64,000 nucleotides of DNA from Piezodorus guildinii. Lineage: Eukaryota; Arthropoda; Insecta; Hemiptera; Pentatomidae. This document shows, piece after piece, positions 25,375-36,840 of the stretch (the first letter of the stretch is position 1; each line of letters begins with the position of its first letter). A program made the position numbers and the translations under genes. The notes under the pieces are model-generated. The model made no database searches. It saw only the letters and a list, made by a program, of their open reading frames with translations, and was not told the origin of the DNA. The stretch is taken from positions 17,180,635-17,244,634 of the forward strand of contig CM041294.1 in the NCBI GenBank assembly GCA_023052935.1. Reading direction: 5' to 3'.

Positions 25375-25545
25375 CTCCTATACTAACCCACTAGTTTTAA
25401 TTCTTGATTCCTCTTTCATTCCTGTCAATTATCTGAGAAGTATGAAAAGTGCTGCCTATGGGCAGTTTCTCATCATGTCCTTTTGATGTATTTTAGCTTA
25501 TTTACTTGACGTATTTACCAATACAGTAAAATAAAAATAAAAATA
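25375..25545 (+). mobile_element. Jockey-like 3' end scrap
   Basis: NPLVLILDSSFIPVNYL-like coding text followed by GCTGCCTATGGGCAG and the ACTTGACGTATTTACC terminal words of the 61 kb family. Confidence 0.65.
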
Positions 25546-25594
25546 AAAACTTTTAATTACTTGATATATGAAGAAGAAAGCAGCCATAACAAGT

Positions 25595-26224
25595 TTAATA
25601 TACTCACGCCGGGGTGACCACGCTTATCTGGTCCGTGGTAGGGGGGGAGTGACCCACCGGTGGGCCATACTTGTCTACTCCGTGGGAGGGGGGCCCACCG
25701 GTAGGTCACACTTAACTATCCTGTGGGGCGACGTGCATCACAGGTGAATCACTGGTTTTTATAAAACAAGTTTATTTATTTTATTTTTTCTCAAAATTAT
25801 ATATTCTAGGAATTAACAAGCATAAGCGTATATTTATTAAATATTTTATAACTTTCAACACCCCCTCCCCTCTAACTTGATTACTCTTCTTTTCATGTTT
25901 TTATTCCCTTAATATGATATAAGGGTATAATATATAATAATAATATAAAAATCATATTTAATTACAAATAATAATATAAGAATCTTTTTTTTTTTTGTTT
26001 AAATATTTCTATAATTACTTCTTCAAGTTATATGTGTATGTAAAAACATAAAAACTATGTAAAAACTATCTCGCATTTGGAACTGTTGAAAGCCTGGAAC
26101 TGATGTGATCTCGCTTTAAAGACGTTGGAACTTGCAAAAGTGTCGCCCCGCCCCACGAAAATAAGCAACTAACACATTCCCGATATTCGATAGATAGATA
26201 TTCGCCCTTGCGCTAACGTGTTAA
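25595..26224. mobile_element. piggyBac-like MITE candidate
   Basis: A 630-bp block bounded by TTAA on both sides (25595-25598 and 26221-26224). The outer ends are loosely inverted: left TTAATATACTCACGCCGGGG, right read inward TTAACACGTTAGCGCAAGGG. TTAA target duplication is the hallmark of piggyBac. The left subterminal region holds three imperfect ~43-bp GC-rich repeats (CCGTGG, G-run, CCCACCGGT). No transposase is present. TTAA is common in AT-rich DNA, so this is tentative. Confidence 0.4.
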
Positions 26225-26455
26225 ATTGATGGAATCCAGAACAGATTATTTAACTAAAACATTAATTTGGAAAATTAAATAAATATTTTCGATTTAGTCC
26301 AAATAATCAAATCTTCAGTCTTATCAATTCTAAGATTAAAAATGAACAGCTGTAAGAAATAAAAATTCTGTAGAAAACTCATCATTATGAAAATTAACTT
26401 TACAAAAAATGAAATATAATAATAATAATAATAATTAAAAAGATGAATTAATTAC

Positions 26456-27732
26456 CTGTATGGACAATCTATCGTTGTTGATGACATGACGAAGGAGGAG
26501 GTAGTGCTAATGTTGGGACGCTTGGAAACTTCCATCCATGAAACGATATAACTACCTCCCTCTCGCTCGATGAAGTCCACCACGAAAGACCTCGTGCTTG
26601 GGTTAAGAATCGATAAGGAAGTACTATGGTTCCACCCATCAGAAAACAACTCCACGATGTGACTTGTCCCATAGTGTTGAGTTTCAATAGGGCAGATCAC
26701 CTTGGGGATTCTAGTTTCTATGCCTGTGTATACAATAATGCGGTTAGTCGTAGAACATTGGAAGCTGTCTTCTTTCCACCGCGATGGCTGCAACTCGAAT
26801 CCACGAATCTTGAGATAGAGGAAGTTATTAGTGTGATCATCAGGCTCGATCAGCCAAGGGTGGTGGTCACAACCTATAGCTGCGCCATCTTCTCCTCGGA
26901 GTTTGTCCGCGTAAACTTCATTCAGTTCCTGCCTATTTGGTCCCCGCAGCACTATGTCCCCACTTGTTCCTCGCAAACGTCTTGTCTTTTTCTGCCTTAT
27001 ACACTGATCGACATCATCATTGCTAGGACTTGTGATAAACTGGTATTCTCCCTCGAAATTAAAGTGATTAAAATCTTGCGTAATATTCATCATTGTCACA
27101 GTAAAGTTGACTTCCACGGCTGATGAAGTCAAGGTCGTTATAACTACTGGGTCCGAAAGCTTGGAGCAAAGGCAGTCCCTAGGTAGCTGAACGCCTGGCC
27201 ATGGGTATTCCGATATCCACAACTCAGATATCATCGACGAATTAGCATAAACACATCTCCATCGTCCTGTCCTAGCATCCAGTTTTGTCGAACAGGGCCT
27301 ATCACCGAATTTCGCTCTTGTTAGTGTAAGTTGTACCCTTTCTCCAAGCGTCGGTTCAAAACGGAGGACGCAGCTGAGGTTGTGAGCGCCGCCTCTGCCG
27401 TAGTAGAAGACGCTACGAGGCGATTGGAATCGGCCGCCCGACGGAGAGTTAATGGAAGACGTGAAGACTCGGTCGCAAGGGTTGTCGGAGCCTTTGTAGT
27501 GGAGTCCCTCGAGGAGGGTGTCGACGAACTCGTAGCGGACCATGAAGTCGAGGGGAAAGAGCACGGAGCCTTGCCTCAGGGTCTGCTCCAGGGTGAGCTC
27601 CATGCCGGAGGATACGTAGCTCTCGGAGGGCGAGCAGGGTCGGGTGAACCGCGAGCTGTTGCTGAGCAGGGTGTGGTCGCACAGCCGCGGCACCTCGTCC
27701 TTGCAGAAGTCCCCCAGCAGGCTCACATTGTT
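26456..27732 (-). CDS. CUB/LDLa membrane protein, large ectodomain exon
   Basis: The acceptor is a long T run then TAG; the donor is CAG|GTAATT. Phase is 0 at entry and 2 at exit, giving 425 codons. The exon opens NNVSLLGDFCKDEVPRLCDH, completing the first CUB domain begun in the two upstream exons. A second CUB-like unit follows (from CDRVFTSSINSPSGG to about the AKFGDRPCSTK region). A third has the paired cysteines of IGCDHH and FQCSTTN and ends with FVVDFIEREGGSYIVSWMEV. Many N-glycosylation sequons fit an extracellular domain. The last residues DCPYR give the first cysteine of the LDLa module. No stops, and the codon content is GC-richer than its surroundings: a live host exon. Confidence 0.93.
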
Positions 27733-28710
27733 CTAAAAAAAAAAGAGGAAAAAAACGATAAGCAACACTATAAAACGTTATTTAGTTGAGAGCTTGGTGG
27801 GAGGGATGGCATAGTTTTCAAGGATCATCTACTACAAAAAAACAAAAGAAACAAACAATTTTTATTGAGTAAATTACAATCTGTCCCAATTTGGACATTA
27901 ATAGTAGTGCTGAAAGATATCATACATACTACATTCATACAATATTTACACGGCAAAAAGAAACAAAAAAAAAAACAGCCGTTCACCCGACATGTTTGCT
28001 ATTAGGGAAGCACCTTCCCAGACCAAGAAAAATTAAATAGTATTTATTTATACTAGTTCTTGATTATAAGTACAGTAGAAGATATGTACAAAAATGTGCC
28101 ATGTACAGCAGAAGAGATAGCCAACAAACCAACAGATTGGAGAATTTTGACCCAAACTACAAGGGGCTTTAAAAAAAAAGTACAGTTACAACCATAAAAT
28201 TAAACTATCGAAAAACATTGCTTATCTTGCAGGTGATCTTTTTCACTTTTTGGCTGCCTGTTCGATACTTACTGAGTTCAGAAAAAAATATTTTAATTCT
28301 AAACATTTAACGTGGGATCAAGTTTTAGCGTTGATAAATGGAAAAGATTGGCTGGCGTTAGTTAATTTCTCCAGATCGGCTTTTTCTTATAGAATGTTAC
28401 TAACGAGAGAATTTAACTATTAGTGAATTTGTTAAATTAAATTTAACTAATTGTGAATTTGAATATTTGTGAATTAATTTTAGTACGTAAATAACATGGA
28501 AAGTGTTTGTTTCTTATTTTGTTATTGATTATTTATATTGATAGATTAAGGATTAATTTTGTTAATAAACACAGACTCCACGGACGGTCAACAGACCATG
28601 TAGTGTGTCTGATTTTTATTATTATATTTCGTAATTTGTAATTTGTTTATTTTATTTTTTATTTGCTTATTGGCTATTTGATGTAATTTTGAAAAATAAA
28701 AACAGACTTT
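27733..28710. other. Host intron
   Basis: AT-rich intron sequence with A runs. No coding text recognised. Confidence 0.5.

Positions 28711-28741
<31 letters not shown>
28711..28741 (+). repeat. (TATC)n microsatellite
   Basis: About eight repeats of a tetranucleotide, directly before the reverse transcriptase fragment. Confidence 0.9.
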
Positions 28742-28742
<1 letters not shown>

Positions 28743-29105
28743 GTAATGACGTTTGACAGACATTTGAAATTTTCAGCCCATTTTTCTAAAACAATTAAAT
28801 CTGTAAAACAAAAAATCAGACGACTAAATCATTTAATGTCTTCCGGAAGTCTGTCTGTTCGTCTCAAAACTTTGATATATAAAACAATACTAAGCCCGAC
28901 ACTATTGTATGGCACGCAACCATTTCCACGTATTACGAAGTCATCAGCAAAACGTGTTCAGTCGCAACAAAATGGAGTACTAAGAAGAATTGTTAAAGGG
29001 ACAGCATTACAAAGAATAAAGTCATCTATGATCCATGACGAATTGAAAATCACTACAATTCATAACTTCATTACAGAGGGATTAAAAAGTTTTTCGAAAA
29101 AGTAA
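28742..29105 (+). pseudogene. Non-LTR reverse transcriptase C-terminal fragment
   Basis: A frame open for ~120 codons: VMTFDRHLKFSAHFSKTIKS, a LYGTQPFPRITKSSAKRVQS stretch and QNGVLRRIVKGTALQ. This is the thumb/connection region of jockey-type polymerases (the LL..G...W-like motif followed by Q...LR). There is no catalytic motif and the fragment is truncated on both sides. It lies in a host intron, antisense to the gene, and differs from the 23 kb family. Confidence 0.75.
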
Positions 29106-30135
29106 AACTTGTAACGAACCCCTTATTTTGTCAGGTTACCCAGTGATGGCAAAAAATTGTTTGACAAATAAAATTATAGTTTTAATTTTAATAGTAAGGA
29201 CAATAGGCTAATAAAACTAAAAGATGAGCCCCATCACCGGATCCGTTACATAAAAATGTAAATCTATAAAAAATTAACATGCAGAGACATGACTCCTTAA
29301 ATTGCAAATATGCAGAAAAAGGAGAAACCTCAAGCTTCCGTAAGGTGAGGTATTGGAAGCAAAATAAGGGGCTAGAAAAAAAAAAGTTCTTTTGCTTTGT
29401 ACTATTTCATATTATTTAGTTAAATAATTTTGGTATGTAATTATAGTCGAGTAATATTACATTAGTTGATTTAGGTCAAAACATCAAATACCTAATGAAT
29501 ATTTACACATATCAATATATGATTAAAATATTCAAAGAAACAGATTACGCTATGTAACATTATGTCGATCTGAAAATCTAAACATAATCAACATGTAATT
29601 TTCTATGCCTTATATTTGGTAAAATGAACAAAGGAAATACTAATTATTGTAGGATCAATAAAAAATCTGAAGCTTCGTTAAGGCCTGTGATTTATTCCAG
29701 ACCTATCAAGCCACTAGATCTTCTCTTGAAATATTGACCAATATATCTTCTTTTCTTTCCTCGCCGCCTACTTAATTTAAAAAAAAGAGAAAATTCCAGT
29801 TGCCAACTCTGTTTCAAAGCATTAAATTTAAAAATGAATCTTCACCTCCTAAAATAATATATAAAGCATATTACATCGGATTTTATTAAAAATATGATTA
29901 AACTTGAATCTGCTTTTCATCTAAATATTTGTTCTTTGAATATTCTTTGGAATTCGGGAATAAAGAAAGAGGTTATTGATAATTTATCTCTACGTTGATG
30001 AATTTATGTATAAAGTTAATAATTTGATCAACTACTTTGCTATAAAGTCAATCGTCAATCATCGGTTGTTATAAGTCTACTTATTTATGAGGGACTGAAT
30101 TTTTTTTTTTTAAAATATTATTATTTAATTGTTAC
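29106..30135. other. Host intron
   Basis: AT-rich; no feature recognised. Confidence 0.5.
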
Positions 30136-30292
30136 CTGCTGGCCAGTGTTGGGGGATATCCTGCCATCCCAGATCCTGAGCCTAGCATTGCACTCTGCGC
30201 TGAGCTGGTAAGCTGCCGGATCGGCTGGAGCTGCGTGGTATTTGATAAAGGACAACCACACGCTTTCGTGGCGTTTACCTTGGAAGTGATAT
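30136..30292 (-). CDS. CUB/LDLa membrane protein, CUB1 middle exon
   Basis: 157 bp with a TTTTTCAG acceptor and CAG|GTAACA donor. It enters in phase 2 (one base completes a split Arg codon) and leaves in phase 0. The 52 codons read YHFQGKRHESVWLSFIKYHA, a middle part, then CNARLRIWDGRISPNTGQQ. The V-W-L-S-F segment and C...L.I.DG are the core strands of a CUB domain. It joins the neighbouring exons without stops. An alternative frame gives a longer open stretch here but lacks the CUB pattern. Confidence 0.92.
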
Positions 30293-30434
30293 CTGAAAAA
30301 ATAAAATAAAACATAAACATTAATAGCTTAAAAAAAAAAAAAAAAAATGGTGCTTCAACATCACGTTCCTCAGTTGTTAAAATAAATTTAAGAACTATTA
30401 AATAAAATTTTTATTTCAATCCCACCTTAACTTG

Positions 30435-30960
30435 CCCTTACCAATGGCATTACCTCCAAAAGCAATTCATCCGTACGAAGTTCGTACTATTATTAAGAGC
30501 TTGCCGAACAATAAAGCTCCAGGGTTTGACTTAATTACGAATTTCATTACTAAAAATTTACCATGGCAAGCAATCCTATTTTTAACCAATATTTATAATT
30601 CCATTTTCAAAATCACGTATTTTTTAGCCTTGTGGAAATATTCAGAAGTTATCATGGTGCTAAAACCAAATAAATCCTCAGACTGTTTAAATTCCTATCG
30701 CCTGATCAGCCTTCTTCCTTCGTTCTCAAAATTATTCGAAAAAATACTTCTTCATCGTTTAGATTCTCTTGAAATATTAAAGTTTATACCTAATATCAGT
30801 TAGCCTTTAAAAAACACCATTCCACAATACAACAATCTCATCGTTTAGTTGATATCATTTCAAATTCACTAGAGTCAAAAAAAATATTGTCCAGGCGTTT
30901 TCCTTGACATTAGTCAGGCTTTCGACAAGGTTTGGCACGAATTAAATAAACTTAAAGTTG
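30435..30960 (+). pseudogene. Jockey-type reverse transcriptase, N-terminal motifs
   Basis: IIKSLPNNKAPGFDLITNF, LALWKYSEVIMVLKPNKSSD and SYRLISLLPSFSKLFEKILL are the first motifs of a jockey-clade reverse transcriptase. After a frameshift near 30800, FLDISQAFDKVWHE is the motif carrying the first catalytic Asp. Sequence beyond ~30960 is unrelated, so the YADD half is missing. It lies between two host exons, antisense to them. Confidence 0.85.
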
Positions 30961-31094
30961 AAAAAAGTTTAAATAAGTATATTCAGTATCGTTGGAAACA
31001 TATATTTTGGATTAAACAATAACACAATATAAAATTGTTAAGTACAATAATCAATAAAGTTTATGCCCAAACAACAATAATTCTGTTTTTTTTT

Positions 31095-31555
31095 ATTCTG
31101 GAGTTGGTTATCAAATTCATTCAACTTGTATATTTAGCCATTTTTTATTAATGTTAATAAGATGATATGATTATTGTTTTAGAATATACAGAGAAAATTA
31201 AAAAAATCGGTATTTAAGCACTCTTAGGCTATTTAAATCAGAAAGAAGCATACACGATATTAAATTCCAATACATTTTACATCGATATAACTAGCTATAT
31301 TTTTAGCCGTTTCTGAGAAAATCTTAAAAGAAAGCATCGTATAAATTGGTTCTTCTGGTTCGTCGATTTTGATTAAATATTTACTGCAACATCTTAGGCA
31401 TATACCTTTAGAAATTTTAAAATTTAATTTTTTTTTAAAATATATCAATAAAATATAGACTCACCAGCCAGCTACACACAGACCTTTTAGCGGGACTTGA
31501 TCATTTGGACTCAGAGGATCATAAAACACGTATTACCAGTTTATAACTAAAATTT
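31095..31555 (-). mobile_element. Diverged Helentron-like copy
   Basis: The same succession as other copies on the minus strand: ACGTGTTTTATGATCCTCTG / GAGTCCAAATGATCAAGTCCCG, a short TG block at 31483, CGACGAACCAGAAGAACC, TTTTCTCAGAAACGG and the GTTAATA...TTGGTTATC end. Both outer ends are missing. Clearly older than the array copies. Confidence 0.7.
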
Positions 31556-31810
31556 GAAATTCTTTTGTTTTGTTTTTAGTTATTGAAATTTACAATTATA
31601 TTACATAACACAACTAATAAATATGCTTAAAAAAAATTAAGTGACAAGAAAGAAAGCACTGAAATCGCCTCAGCCCTTCTTCAGAGGTACCTTCACTAAA
31701 ACGAGAATACGGGAGAGATAGATAAGCTATAAAAAAAAATATATGTAGCGAAGTAGTAAAATCAAGTTTGAAAATATCTAAAACAATGAGCATATTTGGT
31801 GAAAATTAGC

Positions 31811-31817
<7 letters not shown>

Positions 31818-31868
<51 letters not shown>

Positions 31869-31887
31869 ATATATATATTATATATTG
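31818..31887. repeat. TA microsatellite
   Basis: (TA)n with one or two phase breaks. Confidence 0.9.
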
Positions 31888-33593
31888 AATATTATACTCA
31901 AAATAGATTAGGATATTCTAGTAATGTATTGACTAGAAATCACTTTCAACTCACGAATTCATGTACAATTTTTGATATTAAGGCAACATGGCCTGCGTAT
32001 CGGTACTAAATACCTCTATAACAGAGAGGATAACTTGGGTAAGCCCACGAATAACTCCGTAATAAGTCAAGGAAGCTATAAGCTATTTATCTTTTAGGGA
32101 GTTGTGCTTTCCAGAGAGCATCATGTTCTCCGAAGGGATGATAGGATTGGTAAATAAAATACATCACGAAGTGGTTTGAACTCCATGACTAGCCGAATAT
32201 TCCGCTAAAGTTTCCTGGACCAGTTTGGAGAACTTTATTCTTAGGAACGAAGAACTTAATACGAAGTTGGATTTAAAACTAAAAACCAACGCTTTGTAAA
32301 ATTATTCTACCATATGAATTTTATTATATTAACTTTTTGTAGATTAAGCTAAGAGTTAGCTGGTTTGCGCACGGATTTCGTAGGAAAAATCAAATAAAGT
32401 AGACTCATTCAAATATGACTTTCAATGCATAGGATATCCCAATATATTTTTTAAAAAAAATAGCATATTTCGGAATAGTTTCTGATTCCCAATATAAAAT
32501 ATTTCTTCATGCTAATTTATGTATTAAATAAAACAATTCTTCCCTAATTACACCATTAAGGTAAACACATATTATAATATAATATTAAAACTAAGTACAA
32601 ATCAACTATGTTCTAACTGTCATTGATAAAAAAAAATAATAATAGTAAATTAAAAAAATAAATAAATCTATAACGAAAGTGGACTGGGGACCTACTGCCT
32701 TAAAATAGTTAATGAAGAGCTATGAACTTCAACTGGTAACTTCTTACATAATACATTTTTCCGACTAATTTGTTGTATTTGTTTAATAAATTTGTAAATT
32801 ACTATAACTAATTAAGAATAAAAATAAATATGCTATAACGGTATATAGATTACTCGAAATCTCTAACGACTTTTTATAAATATAAAGTTAAATAACATGA
32901 ATATAAAACATAAAATAAAATTATAATACTAATTGAAACAATACATAAATAAAAATATGATTTAGTTTATTTAAATTAAAATTACCTGATATATAAATAT
33001 AAACTATCAATTAATCTTCAATTGATAAGAATTTATTCATTATATAATAATAAAATACTTTGGACAGTTGTAATTATATAATAAATCAGAATATAATAAC
33101 TAATAAAGCTTTGAAAATCAATCATATAAAAACAAACAATCATACACTTCGAAATATTTAGTATCGCAAAATATTTATTTATTTATAATATAATGATTTT
33201 CAATTAAATTTAATCCAATTTATTGAGTTAAGAACAAAACAACAAAAAGCATCTTGATAATGACATAAAAATATTTGTAGGTGAAAATCTACATATTGTT
33301 GCAAAGAACAATAATGTGTTTAAATAGCTCTACATTAAAATTAATAATAAAAATTCAAAATTTTTCAGTGAAGTAGGTTTGGCTAGCTTATTAATTTATA
33401 TTTTAAAAGAGCTAAAATAATTTTCTAGAAGGATAAACACAATACCCTCCAATAACTCAAGAACAGCTGGAAAGCTATATTAGAGCTTTAAATGCCTAGA
33501 GAACTATCAGGGCAAGTTTCTATCTTTTCCGCTTTGGCAATTCTAGTGGAGTTATAGCGAATTCTTGGACCTTGTTTATATTATAAATATGTA

Positions 33594-33598
<5 letters not shown>
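31888..33598. other. Host intron, AT-rich
   Basis: No coding text or element ends recognised apart from simple sequence. Confidence 0.5.

Positions 33599-33666
<68 letters not shown>
33599..33666. repeat. TA microsatellite
   Basis: Uninterrupted (AT)n of about 34 units, followed by a short CA/TG-rich stretch. Confidence 0.95.
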
Positions 33667-33669
<3 letters not shown>

Positions 33670-33911
33670 GCACTCACACACACACATATACATTCATAAT
33701 TATAATATGTGTGTGTTTAATATATGTTTGTGTGTATTTTTACTTTTAGGTAAAAAATTATCTTTTAATGGGTAAACATTAAACATTTACCAGCCTATTT
33801 TAACGAGAGTGGTTTAAGGATGTCTTCTAGAACAAAAATTAAAATTAACCACGTCATTACACGATCTCATATTAGGTTATTTACTATAAAAACAAGCATA
33901 TTTATCTATTT

Positions 33912-34020
33912 TTATGAGAGAAGTTGGTTCAGGGTGCAGTCAATTTAACACACAATTAAGCGTAAACTTAATTTATTGGTGCCGACGTTTCGTTCTAAAA
34001 TCGGCCTTCTTCAGGGTGGT
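33912..34020 (+). mobile_element. Penelope-like terminal repeat fragment
   Basis: ATGAGAGAAGTTGGTTCAGG through CCTTCTTCAGGG matches the two inverted arms of the element at 62532-63340. Terminal repeats of Penelope-like elements are the known home of the hammerhead motif, which is present here on the minus strand. No reverse transcriptase is adjacent. Confidence 0.6.
33984..34014 (-). ncRNA. Hammerhead-ribozyme-like motif, weak stem II
   Basis: The minus strand reads CTGAAGA, a stem-loop, GAAAC, GTC. Both core boxes (CUGANGA and GAAA) and the GUC site are intact, but the second strand of stem II has mutated away from GGCC, so activity is doubtful. Confidence 0.5.
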
Positions 34021-34444
34021 TGTGTGAGCTGAGAAGGCGTCAGTCCAATTTATCTAATTTTGTATTGATATCAGTAGAAAAATATGTCCTTCTTGTCTGA
34101 TGATGATATCTTTAAAAATTCATTTTATTATCTCCGTAATATAGATGTAATTTATTCACTTCTACATAGATTGTCGGTAATAATAATTCAGAACTTCAAT
34201 TATCAAATGAATTATGGAAAAAACATTTTTTATGAGAAAAATGTAAAAAGTAGAAAATTTTAATTTATCACAAACAGCACACCTAAATGTGAGATATTCT
34301 TTTTTTCCTTTGATCATATTCGTTGTATTATTTTCAAATAAAGCTTTAGTATGCATTTTTTATACAATAGCAATTTGAATAGTCCATATTCCAATAGAGT
34401 CGATTTTCTTATATAAATTCAGTATTAAAATAAGTTTACTTTAC

Positions 34445-34581
34445 CTGCAAGTTGTGTTTGGTGGTAAGGAATGCTTTGGATTTTCCAGAATACCCCAGGC
34501 AGAATCAAAACTTGTCAAGAGAATCTCGCAGTGGTGAACATCCCGAACGTAGTGGTGCGATCTAGCGTCAACAAATAGTAC
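34445..34581 (-). CDS. CUB/LDLa membrane protein, CUB1 first visible exon
   Basis: 137 bp with acceptor TTTGTACAG and donor CAG|GTAAAG. Phase is 0 at entry and 2 at exit. The 45 codons include VLFVDARSHHYVRDVHHCEI, LLTSFDSAWGILENPKHSLP and PNTTC. The two cysteines about 26 residues apart, with the PKHSLPPNTTC step before the second, are the N-terminal half of a CUB domain: first Cys, then the buried G-x-ENP-type turn. Because it enters in phase 0 and has no signal peptide, more coding exons must lie upstream. None could be identified with confidence up to 64000. Confidence 0.88.
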
Positions 34582-35424
34582 CTGTACAAACAAAAATAAT
34601 AAATAGATAGTGTCTAAAAAAATATATTTTTTTATAAATTAATATTTTATATAAATAATTATAATCCTCATAGAACTGTGTAAAGTTTTTTTTTTTCTTA
34701 TATAACTGAAAAGGACGTTGACTCTCTAGGTACCAGTCTGAAGTTTTAATTTTAGGATCTAAGCCATCACTGAGAATAATTTTTTTTGATCATGCAAGTA
34801 GCAAAAGTAAATCATTACTCAAAGCGTTTGTATGAGTGCAATCTGCAGAAGTGCAACCGGACATACAAGATACATGGATGAATAATGATTTTCTTTTTTT
34901 TTTTTCATCGCAGTTGAATCATAACAGAATTTATACAATTTTAGTCTAGCTGAAAATCTTGTTACCGGGGCATTGTAGAATAATAAAATCTTTTTTTGGG
35001 GGGGTCACATTTTTATAATCAGTCCTAAGTGTAACTATTTTGAGCTGTGAGAAAAAATTGTTTATAAAACCAGCTTATTTCTACGAATACGTACCATTAA
35101 AGATTAGATATACGAATGTGGCTGTAAGCCAGTTTTGTTACTATTTTATTCTTAGTAATCATTCAAAACGTTCTCAAATATATTTAATAAAATTGCGCTA
35201 TTTTAATTTTTAGATTTGGTAAGTATTGGCGATGCCAATCTTCGGATATGGTTTATATAATATTTTTTAATTACATAAAAATCTGTCAAACAGTGAAGGG
35301 GTATTTCATGTAATACGAAAAAAATGCAAAAGAAATTAGATTTTTCATAACTCCTACTATCTTAGTATGTTCATGCCTAACTTAGCTATACTATCAGCAA
35401 CTCTTTATTTTCTGGAAATAAATT
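34582..35424. other. Host intron or upstream region
   Basis: AT-rich; nothing recognised. Confidence 0.45.
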
Positions 35425-36295
35425 TGATCATACGGAGTAGAGTTATGAGGGGCTCTACTAAACCATCCTTACAATCCAAAATCCTTCGTAAAATCCTCAA
35501 CGCTGCTTACTTTGTCAATAATAAACTCAAAGTTGTCAAAAGACCTTAATGTTCCATATGTTACTGAATTAGCCCGAACAAGGTTTGAGATATGGTGTCA
35601 GAATTGGAGAATCAAAATCAATTCCAACAAATCCCAACAAATTACCTTTACCCTTCCTCGTAAACCTATGACATCCTGCCCTACAGTTTCCTTTAATAAT
35701 ATTCCGCTTGTCCCAGTTGACTTCTACTTGACAAACGTTTAACATGGAATCAGCACACAAGACTGAAACGACAAGAAACTGCCCGTCGCTTTCGCTTACT
35801 ACAACACTTACTGGACAGACGCTCTAACCTTCCACTTATCTACAAAAGGCTCATTAATATCACCATCATAAGGACTTACAAAGTTGAGCTTTGGGGCTCT
35901 ACGAAACCATCAAATTCTTCCCGTATTCAATCCTTACAATCCAAAATCCTTCGAAAAATCCTCAATGCTCCTTACTTTGTCACAAATAAATCATCCATAA
36001 AGACCTTAACATCCCATATGTTGCTGATTGGGCCCGAACCAGGTATCAATCATTCCATGAATAACTCCATTTCCATTATAACCCACTAGGTTATATTCTA
36101 TCATATTCTTCAATTGCTGATAATCCTCTGTGGCATCTGAAAAGAAGATGACCCGAGACCTTCTAGTTCAGAATATTTTTAGAGAGCTACCATTTGGTAG
36201 TGTCTCTACATTTCATATAAGTTTTCTATTGCCCATCAAATTTACTTGATTTATTTTAGTACCGTTGTAAATATAAATAAATATGTTTAAAAAAG
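35425..36295 (+). pseudogene. Rearranged jockey-like ORF2 fragments
   Basis: Two overlapping pieces of the 23 kb family in one place. 35425-35580 holds SLQSKILRKILNAAYFV and DLNVPYVTELARTR. At about 35582 it jumps back to IWCQNWRIKINSNKS and ITFTLPRKPMTSC, which come earlier in the protein, then runs to RYLGLLLDKRLTWN, RRFRLLQHLLDRRSNL and a second copy of SLQSKILRKILNAPYFV. A 3' UTR and A-rich tail end near 36295. The order shows a partial tandem duplication or two adjoining insertions. Several frame breaks. Confidence 0.85.
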
Positions 36296-36835
36296 TATTA
36301 TCATGTGCTGGAAAAAGTTTAAACCATTATATAATAAAACTTTTATAGCTTTCTAAAAATAGGTTTGGCATTGATTAAGAAATATTTATACTTTTATGAG
36401 TAAAGTAGGCAACATTAAAATTACAATGGTGTGATATTAATATATAATAAAATCTTTTGCCATTGACAATTCGTTTTTTATTAGCGATTTAGTATCGTAA
36501 TGATTCCATTACTTGTTGGACATTGACTTGGAATACGTTAACCTGATGGAGCTATTCAGGCTAAAGCAATCAGGACCAAATCAACTGTCAGCATCCAATT
36601 ACAGCTCGTCTTTTATGCCAAAAACATAGAATCGGTTTTAGTTTTACGATTAGGAGATTTTATAAGAACAATTAATTACAATATACATGAATATTTATCG
36701 TTGTACAGAATGTTTTAACATGAGTAATTTATGGATACTATAATCAGTTAGATCCCACTCTAATAATGTCTTTGTTTTTCCTATCCTTATTTTTTTCGAG
36801 ATTATAATTAGGTAAAATTTTTAAAATCCACATTT
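36296..36835. other. AT-rich, no feature
   Basis: No coding or structural signal recognised. Confidence 0.45.
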
Positions 36836-36840
36836 TTACT

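Noticed and set aside
27331..27789. A 152-codon plus-strand frame and other frames over the large host exon.
   Set aside because: Antisense to an exon with clear CUB patterns and splice sites.
30132..30320. A 62-codon minus-strand frame over the CUB1 exon.
   Set aside because: Another frame of the same segment gives CUB residues and splices in phase on both sides.
33593..33775. Ile-Tyr repeat proteins from TA tracts (also at 38.7, 44.1 and 51.2 kb).
   Set aside because: Translations of microsatellites.
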